Shown here: piece after piece, positions 1 to 8,014 of the stretch
Layout: each line of letters starts with the position of its first letter
Numbering within the stretch: the first letter of the stretch is position 1
Assembly: GCF_900113575.1 (NCBI RefSeq)
Contig: NZ_FOPV01000024.1
Span: forward strand, 1-34,211
DNA: 34,211 nucleotides
Direction of reading: 5' to 3'
From: Nitrosospira sp. Nsp14
Lineage (GTDB): Bacteria > Pseudomonadota > Gammaproteobacteria > Burkholderiales > Nitrosomonadaceae
Notes under the pieces: model-generated
Databases searched by the model: none
Told to the model about the DNA's origin: nothing
What the model saw: the letters and a program-made list of their open reading frames with translations, nothing else
Position numbers and translations under genes: made by a program

Positions 1-160
1 CAGCGCTCAATTTGATAAAGATTCGCACCTCTATCAAACCGGGTAACCCCACCTTTGGCAAGGCCCTACTGTCAGATTAAATCGAAACTACTACAGGTTA
101 ACATCAATAGCGTTCGGTATTCTGTCCTGACCTTAGGAGCATATGCCCGCCTCCAATTTT

Positions 161-681
161 TTCTATCGCAACGTCCACACCTTTGTTGTTGGTCAGTGCC
201 AGCACCTTCTCAACAGCCTTCCCATCGCTGTTGTTGATGATCTTAGTCGCTCCCAGTTTTTGGGAGACTTCAAGACGTTGTCATCGATATCCACCATAAT
301 AATTTCCGCTGGCGAATAGAACTGTGCCGTCAATAATGTTGCCAACCCGATTGGTCCGCCGCCGACAATCGCTACCGTATCACCTGGTTTGATCTTGCCG
401 TTGACTACACCGCATTCAAAACCCGTTGGCAAGATATCACTCAGCATGACAAGCGCTTCTTCGTCGGCGCCAGCGGGAATGGGATAAAGACTATTGTCTG
501 CAAATGGAATCCGGACATACTCTGCTTGAGTCCCGTCAATTAGATTTCCTAATATCCAACCACCTGCACTTTCGCAATGTGAATACATTCCTTTCTTGCA
601 GTTCATGCATCTGCCGCAAGACGTGATGCACGAAATCAGGACGTGATCACCCACGCCGAAGTTTGCGACATTTGGCCCGAG
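161..681 (-). pseudogene. Zinc-dependent alcohol dehydrogenase, frameshifted and truncated at both ends
   Basis: The minus strand reads as the middle of a zinc-dependent medium-chain alcohol dehydrogenase. It has GDHVLISCITSCGRC with the structural-zinc cysteine cluster (C..C..C), the GTQAEYVRIP segment and the Rossmann nucleotide-binding motif VAIVGGGPIGLA. The first ~80 residues, including the catalytic-zinc half, are missing: similarity begins at LGPNVANF near 681 and a stop lies a few codons upstream. Near 276 the frame breaks. Restoring one C gives DNRLEVSQKLGATKI and continues to GVDVAIE at about 161, after which similarity ends abruptly. The open stretch 193-654 is therefore only part of the remnant. 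The family would normally have ~350 residues. Family assignment is confident; loss of function is inferred from the truncation plus the frameshift. Confidence 0.85.
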
Positions 682-793
682 CTTGATCTCTCCCTTGTTT
701 TCCTTTGTGGTTCATCTATAAATAACGTGTGAGATGGATGGGACAAAGTGAATCCGAACAACCATAAAACCCCGCTATGCAAATAGTAGTCAG

Positions 794-1948
794 ATGAAGG
801 CAGGTTCTGTCAAATTTGATATGTCTGATCATCAGGACACCCTCGAGGCCCTTAATCGTCAAGGTCCGCTCACTGACAAGCTAAAAAGCCTGCACGACGT
901 GCTAAACAAGCGCTTTGAGTTTATAAACCGGGTAGCAGTGGCAATCTACGATCCTAAGACGGACGAGCTCAAGACCTTTATCCATAGCAGCGCGGAAGCG
1001 AATCCGCTTGCTCAGTATCAGGCCAAGTTGAGCGAAGCGCGCTCGCTGCAGGAGATCAGGGAAAGTGGCAAGCCTCGTGTCGTGAATGACTTGACGGTAT
1101 TTGCCAAAGGCGCCCACGAGCATACCCATCGCATCGCTGCACAGGGCTACGGCGCAAGCTACACCGTACCGATGTACTTCAACGGTGATTTCTTCGGATT
1201 CGTTTTTTTCAACTCTTACCGGAGGGATGTTTTTGACGAAGAGGTGTTGCGCATCCTGGATATGTTTGCCCATCTCATTTCGTTGGTCGTGGTAGGAGAG
1301 TTAACCTCGCTCCGTACCCTCATTTCCACCGTCCATGCTGCTCGCAACTTCGCCAACTTGCGTGATACCGAGACGGGCAGCCACCTCGAACGAATGTCGC
1401 GCTATGCCAGAATCGTGGCAAAAGAGCTTGCGCCAAAATATGGTTTCGATGACGAATACATTGAGCGTGTGTTTTTGTTCTCGCCGATGCACGATATCGG
1501 GAAAATCGGTATTCCCGATAGTGTCCTGCTTAAAGCCGGCTTGCTCGATGCCGGCGAGCGGGAGGTCATGAAAACGCACTCGGAAAAGGGCCGGCAGCTG
1601 ATCGATGGCATGTTGCGCGATTTTGGATTGGAATCTTTCCAATATCTCAACATCCTCCGCAACATTGCGGAATATCACCACGAAACCCTGGACGGGGAAG
1701 GTTATCCCCACGGCCTGCGCGGCACCGATATTCCAATCGAATCGCGCATCGTTGCTGTAGCGGATGTTTTCGATGCGCTCACGAGCCATCGTCCCTATAA
1801 GGAAGCATGGAACATGGACGATGCGTTCGAGGAATTGCGTAGGCTTGCAGGGAGGAAGCTCGACCCGGATTGCGTCGAGGCGCTTATCAAGAACCGGGCT
1901 CAGCTGGAAGAGATCAGGGATCGTTTTCAGGAAAGCTCTTTCTCGTAA
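794..1948 (+). CDS. GAF domain-HD-GYP cyclic-di-GMP phosphodiesterase
   Basis: This 384-residue cytosolic protein has an N-terminal GAF-like sensor (about residues 25-165) and a C-terminal HD-GYP domain (about 175-370). The HD pair is seen in MHDIGKIGIPD (H233, D234) and the GYP signature in GEGYPHGLRG (residues 301-310), with the flanking HHETLDG and VADVFDALTSHRPY blocks that complete the metal site. HD-GYP enzymes hydrolyse cyclic di-GMP, in a few cases cGAMP. No membrane segment or receiver domain is present, so the GAF domain is the likely input. The start at 794 has a weak ribosome site; a second ATG at 824 (MSDHQ) is possible and would remove ten residues. The gene lies 150 bp upstream of the hydrogenase operon in the same direction, but nothing shows that it belongs to it. 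Confidence 0.9.
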   Translation: MKAGSVKFDMSDHQDTLEALNRQGPLTDKLKSLHDVLNKRFEFINRVAVAIYDPKTDELKTFIHSSAEANPLAQYQAKLSEARSLQEIRESGKPRVVNDLTVFAKGAHEHTHRIAAQGYGASYTVPMYFNGDFFGFVFFNSYRRDVFDEEVLRILDMFAHLISLVVVGELTSLRTLISTVHAARNFANLRDTETGSHLERMSRYARIVAKELAPKYGFDDEYIERVFLFSPMHDIGKIGIPDSVLLKAGLLDAGEREVMKTHSEKGRQLIDGMLRDFGLESFQYLNILRNIAEYHHETLDGEGYPHGLRGTDIPIESRIVAVADVFDALTSHRPYKEAWNMDDAFEELRRLAGRKLDPDCVEALIKNRAQLEEIRDRFQESSFS

Positions 1949-2097
1949 AGCAGATAAGGAGCCCTGTAGCGCTGAGCCAGTTCCATTTATGAGCCTCCGT
2001 TAGTTCCCATAACACAAGTCAAGTGACTCCCGTGCAGTATCGAAAAATATGACAGGCCGTGATTGAATTGATATGAAATTAGGTCCAGAATAACTTC
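1949..2097 (+). promoter_or_regulatory. Leader of the hyp-hox operon
   Basis: This 149-bp gap separates the HD-GYP gene from hypC and is the only non-coding stretch of any size before a 13.7-kb run of close-packed genes, so the operon promoter probably lies here. An AT-rich stretch near 2060-2085 could hold a -10 element, but no convincing -35/-10 pair or sigma-54 box was found. The ribosome site in front of hypC is weak. Assignment as a promoter region is inference from gene layout. Confidence 0.4.
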
Positions 2098-2334
2098 ATG
2101 TGCCTTGGCATTCCAATGCAAATAATCGATATCGATGGCTTTAACGCCCTTTGCGAGGCAAAGGGCGTGAGGCGCGAGGCCAGCCTGTACTTGCTTCAGG
2201 GGGAAGAGGTCGCGCTCGGGGATTTCGTAATGGTGCACGTGGGGTATGCCATTCAGAAAATGAACGAAAGTGATGCGCGCTCAGCCTGGGAGCTTCATGA
2301 CGAAATTCTTGCTTCCGGGGCGGGAAGTGCATGA
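2098..2334 (+). CDS. hypC: Hydrogenase maturation chaperone HypC
   Basis: This 78-residue protein begins MCLGIPMQIIDID, the diagnostic HypC N-terminus. Its Cys2, exposed after Met removal, carries the Fe(CN)2CO unit with HypD and hands it to the hydrogenase large subunit. The VHVGYAIQKMNE block matches the conserved second half of the family, and length is typical (75-95). It opens the maturation operon, and its stop overlaps the GTG start of hypA by 8 bases, which suggests translational coupling. Only one HypC-type chaperone is present, so it probably serves HoxH directly. Confidence 0.95.
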   Translation: MCLGIPMQIIDIDGFNALCEAKGVRREASLYLLQGEEVALGDFVMVHVGYAIQKMNESDARSAWELHDEILASGAGSA

Positions 2335-2674
2335 ATTTTCTCTCTGTGTGGCTTTAATTGCAGAGGTGGAGCGCATTGCACTGAAGAATGGGGCGTTAAG
2401 AGTGCAATCTGTGAGACTTCGAATCGGCCCACTCTCGGGAGTCGAAACGCCATTGCTTCAGCACGCCTATCCCTTTGCCAGCGCCGGGACCCTGGCCGAC
2501 GGGTCGACACTTGAGATAGAGCCGGCCTTGCTCATCGTGCATTGCGAAGTGTGTGGTTTCGAAAGCGAAGCCGAGCCGAATTTGCTGACATGCCGCGCCT
2601 GCGGAAGCTATCTGACCAGGGTTGTGTGCGGCGAGGAACTGACGCTCATGCGCGTTGAGCTGATTACCACTTGA
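2327..2674 (+). CDS. hypA: Hydrogenase nickel-insertion protein HypA
   Basis: HypA delivers Ni(II), together with HypB, to the hydrogenase large subunit. The start chosen is GTG at 2327, which gives MHEFSLCVALI with the invariant Met1-His2-Glu3 nickel site. Longer in-frame starts (from 2270) would bury that site and overlap hypC extensively. The product has 115 residues. The structural zinc site is C73-x2-C76 and C89-x2-C92 (CEVCG...CRACG). It sits between hypC (8-base overlap) and hypB (9-base gap). Function is well established for the family. Confidence 0.93.
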   Translation: MHEFSLCVALIAEVERIALKNGALRVQSVRLRIGPLSGVETPLLQHAYPFASAGTLADGSTLEIEPALLIVHCEVCGFESEAEPNLLTCRACGSYLTRVVCGEELTLMRVELITT

Positions 2675-2683
2675 GGTCTGACG

Positions 2684-3493
2684 ATGTGCGACACGTGCGG
2701 CTGCAATATCACCCCTGGCAATCGCGAACTCGCCTACAAACCCGTAAATGGCCATACCGCCGTTTCGGTGCTGAAGAATCTGTTGGCCGGTAACGATGAC
2801 CAGGCGAAACACAACCGGCAGCATTTCGACAGGCACGGGCTGCTGGCAATAAACCTGATGTCATCCCCGGGCGCAGGCAAGACCGCGCTGCTCGAAGCGA
2901 CGATTGACGCCTTCCGCGACCAATATCGCATCGGGGTGATCGAGGGCGATCTTGAAACTGAAAACGACGCCGAACGGATTCGGGCCAAGGGCGTGTCGGC
3001 GCACCAGATCACAACCGGGTCTGCCTGCCACCTGGATGCGCACATGGTGCACGACGCCTTACATGAATTTCCGCTGAACGAACTCGACATTCTGTTTATC
3101 GAGAACGTCGGAAATCTTGTGTGCCCTGCGAGCTTCGACCTGGGTCAGCACAGGAACGTCGTCCTGCTCTCGGCAGCGGAGGGCGACGATAAGCCTGCGA
3201 AATACCCGGTGATGTTCCGCGCCGCCGATTTAGTCCTTCTTACCAAAAGCGACTTATTGCCCGTGCTGGATGATTTCGACCCGGTCCGGGCGGAGTCGTA
3301 TCTTCGCAACCTCGCCAGCAGGGCACCGTTCATCAGTCTTTCATCGCGCAAGAACCTGAACCTGCAGGGCTGGCTGGAATGGCTAAGGCTGGAACTGGCG
3401 CAGCAACGTGAGCAATCGCCGTCCGGTGACGCTACCACGAAACCTCGTGGGCAACCGGACGCGGTACCCCCCGGTATACGGGCACTCGTATGA
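2684..3493 (+). CDS. hypB: Hydrogenase nickel-incorporation GTPase HypB
   Basis: HypB is a SIMIBI-class GTPase that loads nickel with HypA. The 269-residue product starts MCDTCGC, the high-affinity N-terminal nickel motif (C-x2-C-G-C). It has a P-loop SSPGAGKT (60-67), the G-domain metal site C115-H116 in GSACHLDAHMV with C147, and TKSD as the G4 motif. There is no histidine-rich stretch, so a nickel-storage role is unlikely. The tail after about residue 245 is a low-complexity Pro/Arg linker not needed for catalysis. Its stop overlaps the hypD start in an ATGA. Confidence 0.95.
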   Translation: MCDTCGCNITPGNRELAYKPVNGHTAVSVLKNLLAGNDDQAKHNRQHFDRHGLLAINLMSSPGAGKTALLEATIDAFRDQYRIGVIEGDLETENDAERIRAKGVSAHQITTGSACHLDAHMVHDALHEFPLNELDILFIENVGNLVCPASFDLGQHRNVVLLSAAEGDDKPAKYPVMFRAADLVLLTKSDLLPVLDDFDPVRAESYLRNLASRAPFISLSSRKNLNLQGWLEWLRLELAQQREQSPSGDATTKPRGQPDAVPPGIRALV

Positions 3494-4668
3494 GCCTTAG
3501 CGCACAGGACTGGCTTAAGAAAATCCACGCGCTGCCGCTTGGCGGACGGGGCAGTCGCGTGCGAATCATGAATGTGTGCGGCGGACATGAGCGCTCGATC
3601 ACCATGGCGGGCATTCGAAGCGCGCTCCCCAAATCCGTCGAATTGATAGCCGGGCCCGGCTGCCCAGTATGCGTGTGCCCGGAAGAGGATGTGTACCAGG
3701 CAATTCAACTCGCGCTGCGCGCAAATGTAATTCTGGTTGCCTTTGGAGACATGCTGCGCGTGCCCGTGAATGTGCCGAAAAGGGAGGTGCGTTCGCTGGA
3801 GCAGGCGAAGGCCTCAGGTGCGGATGTGCGACCGATTGCAAGTCCGCGCGAAGCAGTAGCAATCGCGCGGCAAAATCCGGAGCGGCAGGTAGTTTTTTTC
3901 GCTGCCGGGTTCGAGACTACTACGGCGCCGGTCGCGGCAATGCTGTTGGAGGGGGTGCCGAAGAATTTGTCCGTCCTGTTGTCCGGGCGGCGCACATGGC
4001 CCGCAGTCGCAATGCTGCTTGATTCCGACACGCCCGGCTTCGATGGGTTGGTGGCGCCAGGCCATGTCTCTACGATCATGGGGCCTGAAGAGTGGAATTT
4101 CGTCTTTGAAAAACACGATATTCCCACCGCCGTAGCCGGCTTTAAGCCCGTCTCGCTGCTGGCAGCCATGTATTCCGTATTGCGCCAATTCCTTGAGGGC
4201 AAACGCTTCCTGGATAACTGTTATCCGGAGCTGGTTCGACCGGGCGGAAACCGGTCCGCACAGATGCAAATTGCGGAAGCGCTGCATGATACGGATGCCA
4301 ATTGGCGTGGCATCGGTGTTATTCCCGCTTCCGGTTTCGCGCTCAACCAGCGCTTTGCAAAAAACGATGCGCGGGTTCAATTCCCTGTTTTCGATACCGA
4401 GGGGCGCAAGCGCGCCGGCCAGATGCCGCCCGGTTGCGAATGTGCGAGCGTGGTTCTGGGAAAGATAAATCCAAACCAATGCAAGATTTATGGCCGCGCC
4501 TGCACCCCGAAAACACCAGTGGGTCCCTGCATGGTATCTGACGAAGGCGCCTGCCGAATATGGTGGGCTGCGGGCGTACGAGCAAATACGACAGCGGCTG
4601 AGAGCTCTACCCCGGATGATGCGCCCGTTTCGGCCTTGGCTCAGAAGCCTGCAGAAAATGACGCCTAA
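3490..4668 (+). CDS. hypD: Hydrogenase maturation scaffold HypD
   Basis: HypD is the iron-sulfur scaffold on which the Fe(CN)2CO moiety is built with HypC and HypE. Visible motifs are CGGHE (Cys30), GPGCPVCVCP (Cys58/Cys61), FETTTAP and PGHVSTI. In the C-terminal third, PPGCECASV...NQCKIYGRAC...GPCMVSDEGAC supplies the [4Fe-4S] cysteines. The 392 residues slightly exceed the usual ~370-380 because of a C-terminal tail rich in Ala, Ser and Pro. The ATGA overlap with hypB indicates translational coupling. Confidence 0.95.
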   Translation: MSLSAQDWLKKIHALPLGGRGSRVRIMNVCGGHERSITMAGIRSALPKSVELIAGPGCPVCVCPEEDVYQAIQLALRANVILVAFGDMLRVPVNVPKREVRSLEQAKASGADVRPIASPREAVAIARQNPERQVVFFAAGFETTTAPVAAMLLEGVPKNLSVLLSGRRTWPAVAMLLDSDTPGFDGLVAPGHVSTIMGPEEWNFVFEKHDIPTAVAGFKPVSLLAAMYSVLRQFLEGKRFLDNCYPELVRPGGNRSAQMQIAEALHDTDANWRGIGVIPASGFALNQRFAKNDARVQFPVFDTEGRKRAGQMPPGCECASVVLGKINPNQCKIYGRACTPKTPVGPCMVSDEGACRIWWAAGVRANTTAAESSTPDDAPVSALAQKPAENDA

Positions 4669-4725
4669 CGGCGGCTGGCATTGCACCTTGGTTCCTGCCT
4701 TCCCCTTGCTACCCCAGGCATAAAC

Positions 4726-7008
4726 ATGAAAGATCAGCAGAAAGTTCAACCGGGCGAACCCGAGGCCCGCCGCTGGCTTGTTGCGGGACGGGTGCAGGGC
4801 GTCGGCTTTCGCCCGTTTGTCTTTCGCCTGGCGCGGCGATTCAGCTTGACAGGGCACGTTCAGAATACTTCGGGGCAGGTTCTGATCGAAGCGGCGGGTG
4901 AAGAAAACATGCTGGAAGCATTTGCTGCCGCACTGCTCGCCGAGGCGCCGCCACTGGCAAAACCGGAAGTGATCCGAGCGGAAAAAATCTCCTACCGGAA
5001 GCGGGATCGCTTCGAAATCATCGCCAGCGCGGCGGCTGCAGAAGAACGAATTCACATTCCCCCGGATTATTTTCTATGCGATGACTGCAAGCGCGAGATG
5101 CTGACGCCCGGCGATCGGCGTTATCGCTATCCCTTCATCAACTGTACCCAATGCGGGCCCCGCTATACCCTGATCACGAGACTGCCTTATGACCGTCCAA
5201 ATACGACAATGGCAGGATTTGAGCTGTGCCCCGCGTGCCGAGCGGAATATGAGAATCCCTGCGATCGCCGCTTTCATGCCGAGCCAACGGCCTGTCCTGC
5301 CTGCGGACCCCAACTTCGTCTTTCCGCCCCCAGCGGCGTGGTTGAGGGCGCGCCTGCGCTGGCTGCTGCCGTGACCGCTCTGCGGCAGGGCGAGATCCTG
5401 GCGGTGAAAGGGATCGGTGGTTATCACCTGATATGTGACGCGTACAATAAGGCCGCCATCGCGCGGCTGCGGGCCAACAAATTCCGGCCTCACAAACCGC
5501 TGGCACTGATGTTCCCGTGGCGGGGTACAGACGGCCTCGAGCAAATGCGGCAGGAACTGGAGATTGACCCTTTGGGTCATGCATTGCTGTGCAAGCCCGT
5601 GCGGCCTATCGTGCTCTTGCGCAGGTGCAGGAATTCGATGTTGCCAGAATCCATTGCCCCGGGGATCAGGGAAATCGGCGCCATGCTGCCCTACAGTCCC
5701 TTGCATCATTTATTGCTGGATGAGCTCGATAAACCGGTGGTGGCGACCTCAGGAAACGTGAGCGGAGAACCGGTGCTGACCGACAACGCAGAAGTCGAAG
5801 CGCGGTTGGCCCAGGTAACGCGGTTTTTTCTCCACCACAATCGCCCCATTGCCCGTCCGGCGGACGACCCCGTAGGCCGTATCATTGCGGGAAAAGCTCG
5901 TCTGATTCGGGCAGGCCGGGGTGTTTCCCCGGTTGAACTCGACTTGCCCTGCCTGTTTTCGCGGCCACTGCTGGCCGTTGGCGGGCATATGAAAAATAGC
6001 ATCGCCTTGGGGTGGAACGGGCGGGCCGTCGTTTCACCCCATATTGGCGATTTGGATGCACCCCGGAGCGTGGCAGTGTTCGAACAGGTTATTTCCGATT
6101 TTCGGCGGTTGTACGGGGTAGTGCCTCAAGCTATCGTTTGCGATGCTCACAGTGGATATGCGAACAGCCGCTGGGCCGCTCGTCAAGGTTTACCGCTCAT
6201 CCGCGTCTGGCACCATCATGCCCATGCGTCCGCACTGGCCATCGAGCATTCGCAGAACATCACTTGGTTGATGTTCACTTGGGACGGCGTTGGGCTGGGG
6301 GAAGACGGTACCTTATGGGGCGGCGAGACGCTGCTTGGGCGCGCCGGCGCCTGGCGCCGCGTTGCAAGTATGCATCCGTTTCGCCTGCCGGGGGGCGAGC
6401 GGGCCGCACGCGAACCTTGGCGTTCCGCTGCGGCGCTCTGCTGGGAATGCGGTATAGATCTACCCGGCGAACCCGCTCTGTCACTGCTTAAAAACGCCTG
6501 GGAAAAAAGATTGAATGCGCCTGTTACCACCGCCGTTGGACGACTTTTTGACGGGGGCGCAGGCCTGCTGGGGTTGGTCGGGCAGGCAAGCTACGAAGGT
6601 CAGGCCGGAATGTACCTTGAAAACATCGCCGAGGAAGAAGCAGGGGGCAACACAGGTGCAATTGATTTGCCCCTGTCCCAGGAGTCCTCCGGTTTGTTCG
6701 TCGTCGACTGGAAGCCGCTCATACCCGCATTGCTGAACAAGGCTGTTCCGATCCCGCAAAGGGCAATGCAATTTCATCAGAGCCTGGCGGGTTCCATTGT
6801 AGCCCAGGCACAAAGCCTACACACATCAACCCCATTCGATCGGGTAGGTCTCACCGGCGGCGTGTTCCAGAACAAGCTGCTTGCCGAGTTGGCCGTGTCG
6901 AAGCTTGCGGCCGCGGGATTCAATGCGTACCTACCCGAGAAGACACCGTGCAATGATGGTGGTATCGCGCTGGGCCAGTTAGCAGAGGCGGCTTTTGCGC
7001 ATGGATGA
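4726..7008 (+). CDS. hypF: Carbamoyltransferase HypF
   Basis: HypF makes the cyanide-precursor carbamoyl group from carbamoyl phosphate and ATP and transfers it to HypE. The ATG at 4726 (MKDQQK) is preferred over an upstream TTG at 4681, which would add 15 residues without similarity. The 760-residue product has the full domain series: acylphosphatase (GRVQGVGFRPF, about 18-105), two zinc-finger pairs (CDDC...CTQC and CPAC...CPAC, about 115-205), a YrdC-like domain (KGIGGYHLICDA onward) and a C-terminal Kae1-like domain (HHHAHASAL, DGVGLGEDGTLWGGE, LTGGVFQNKLL). Length is normal. The stop overlaps the hypE start by 8 bases. Confidence 0.95.
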   Translation: MKDQQKVQPGEPEARRWLVAGRVQGVGFRPFVFRLARRFSLTGHVQNTSGQVLIEAAGEENMLEAFAAALLAEAPPLAKPEVIRAEKISYRKRDRFEIIASAAAAEERIHIPPDYFLCDDCKREMLTPGDRRYRYPFINCTQCGPRYTLITRLPYDRPNTTMAGFELCPACRAEYENPCDRRFHAEPTACPACGPQLRLSAPSGVVEGAPALAAAVTALRQGEILAVKGIGGYHLICDAYNKAAIARLRANKFRPHKPLALMFPWRGTDGLEQMRQELEIDPLGHALLCKPVRPIVLLRRCRNSMLPESIAPGIREIGAMLPYSPLHHLLLDELDKPVVATSGNVSGEPVLTDNAEVEARLAQVTRFFLHHNRPIARPADDPVGRIIAGKARLIRAGRGVSPVELDLPCLFSRPLLAVGGHMKNSIALGWNGRAVVSPHIGDLDAPRSVAVFEQVISDFRRLYGVVPQAIVCDAHSGYANSRWAARQGLPLIRVWHHHAHASALAIEHSQNITWLMFTWDGVGLGEDGTLWGGETLLGRAGAWRRVASMHPFRLPGGERAAREPWRSAAALCWECGIDLPGEPALSLLKNAWEKRLNAPVTTAVGRLFDGGAGLLGLVGQASYEGQAGMYLENIAEEEAGGNTGAIDLPLSQESSGLFVVDWKPLIPALLNKAVPIPQRAMQFHQSLAGSIVAQAQSLHTSTPFDRVGLTGGVFQNKLLAELAVSKLAAAGFNAYLPEKTPCNDGGIALGQLAEAAFAHG

Positions 7009-8005
7009 AACCCACATCAGCTTGGCCCACGGGAATGGCGGCAGCTATATGCGCGAACTGATTGAAACTGTATTTGCGCGTCATCTTGCCAACCCCTTGC
7101 TCAATGTGCAGGCAGACGCGGCTGCGTTGCCGTTCATGGACGGCGTAATTATGGTAACCACGGACGGGTTTACGGTGCAGCCGCTGGAATTCCCCGGCGG
7201 CACGATCGGCTCTCTGGCAGTGCACGGAACGGTAAATGACCTGGCCGTATGCGGCGCGACACCACACTATTTGACCCTAAACGCGTTTGTAGAGGAAGGG
7301 TTCGAGATAGCCCGACTCGAGCGCATTGTCGCCAGTCTTGCCGCTGCAGCACGGGAAGCGAATATCGCCGTGGTGGCCGGCGACACAAAGGTTCTACCCC
7401 GTGGGGAAGGAGGTGGACTCTATCTCGCAGCAACGGGGGTGGGCGTGCGGCCCAAAAATGTTGAACTCGGACTAAATCGTATTCGCCCCGGGGACGCGAT
7501 ACTGGTGAGCGGCCCGATAGGGGATCACGGCATCGCCGTCATGCTGGCGCGTGAACAGTTCGGTCTCAGTGGTGAGTTGCTGTCGGACGCAGCCAGCGTG
7601 TTTCCCCTGACGCGGGCGTTGCTGTCGCTTGACGGTTTGCGTTTCATGCGTGACCCGACTCGCGGCGGTCTTGCGACCGTACTCCACGAAATCTGCCGGG
7701 CTACCGGTCTCGAAGCGCGACTGGCGCAGGTTGCAATCCCCGTGCGCGAGCAAGTGGCGGCGGTGTGCGAAATGCTGGGGTATGACCCGTTTTATCTAGC
7801 ATGCGAAGGGCGGGTCGTTGTGGTTGTGGAACCAACTCAGGCTCAGGACGCGCTCGCACGGGTGCAAGCGCTGCCACAGGGGCGCGAAGCTGCGGTTATC
7901 GGCAGCCTCAACATTGGTCGTGCGCAAGTTGTCCTTGAAACAGAACTGGGAGGGGAACGTATCCTCGACGAGCTGGAGGACGATCCGCTTCCCAGGATAT
8001 GCTAA
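7001..8005 (+). CDS. hypE: Hydrogenase maturation dehydratase HypE
   Basis: HypE (334 residues) receives the carbamoyl group from HypF on its C-terminal cysteine and dehydrates it to a thiocyanate that supplies the CN ligands. The invariant C-terminal PRIC is present with Cys as the last residue. The N-terminal LAHGNGGSYMRELI and the GDTKVLPRGEGGGLYL block match the PurM/AIR-synthetase-like ATP-binding fold. The ATG at 7001 (MDETH) is preferred over an in-frame TTG two codons upstream. It overlaps the end of hypF and lies 9 bases before hoxF, so maturation and structural genes are one unit. Confidence 0.95.
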   Translation: MDETHISLAHGNGGSYMRELIETVFARHLANPLLNVQADAAALPFMDGVIMVTTDGFTVQPLEFPGGTIGSLAVHGTVNDLAVCGATPHYLTLNAFVEEGFEIARLERIVASLAAAAREANIAVVAGDTKVLPRGEGGGLYLAATGVGVRPKNVELGLNRIRPGDAILVSGPIGDHGIAVMLAREQFGLSGELLSDAASVFPLTRALLSLDGLRFMRDPTRGGLATVLHEICRATGLEARLAQVAIPVREQVAAVCEMLGYDPFYLACEGRVVVVVEPTQAQDALARVQALPQGREAAVIGSLNIGRAQVVLETELGGERILDELEDDPLPRIC

Positions 8006-8014
8006 AAATCAATA

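Noticed and set aside
2106-2120. TGGCATTCCAATGCA resembles a sigma-54 promoter
   Set aside because: It lies inside hypC codons for the conserved LGIPMQ segment and has imperfect spacing and bases, so it is a by-product of coding.
3814-5055. 413-codon minus-strand open frame opposite hypD and hypF
   Set aside because: It is antisense to two well-conserved genes and contains no recognisable domain.
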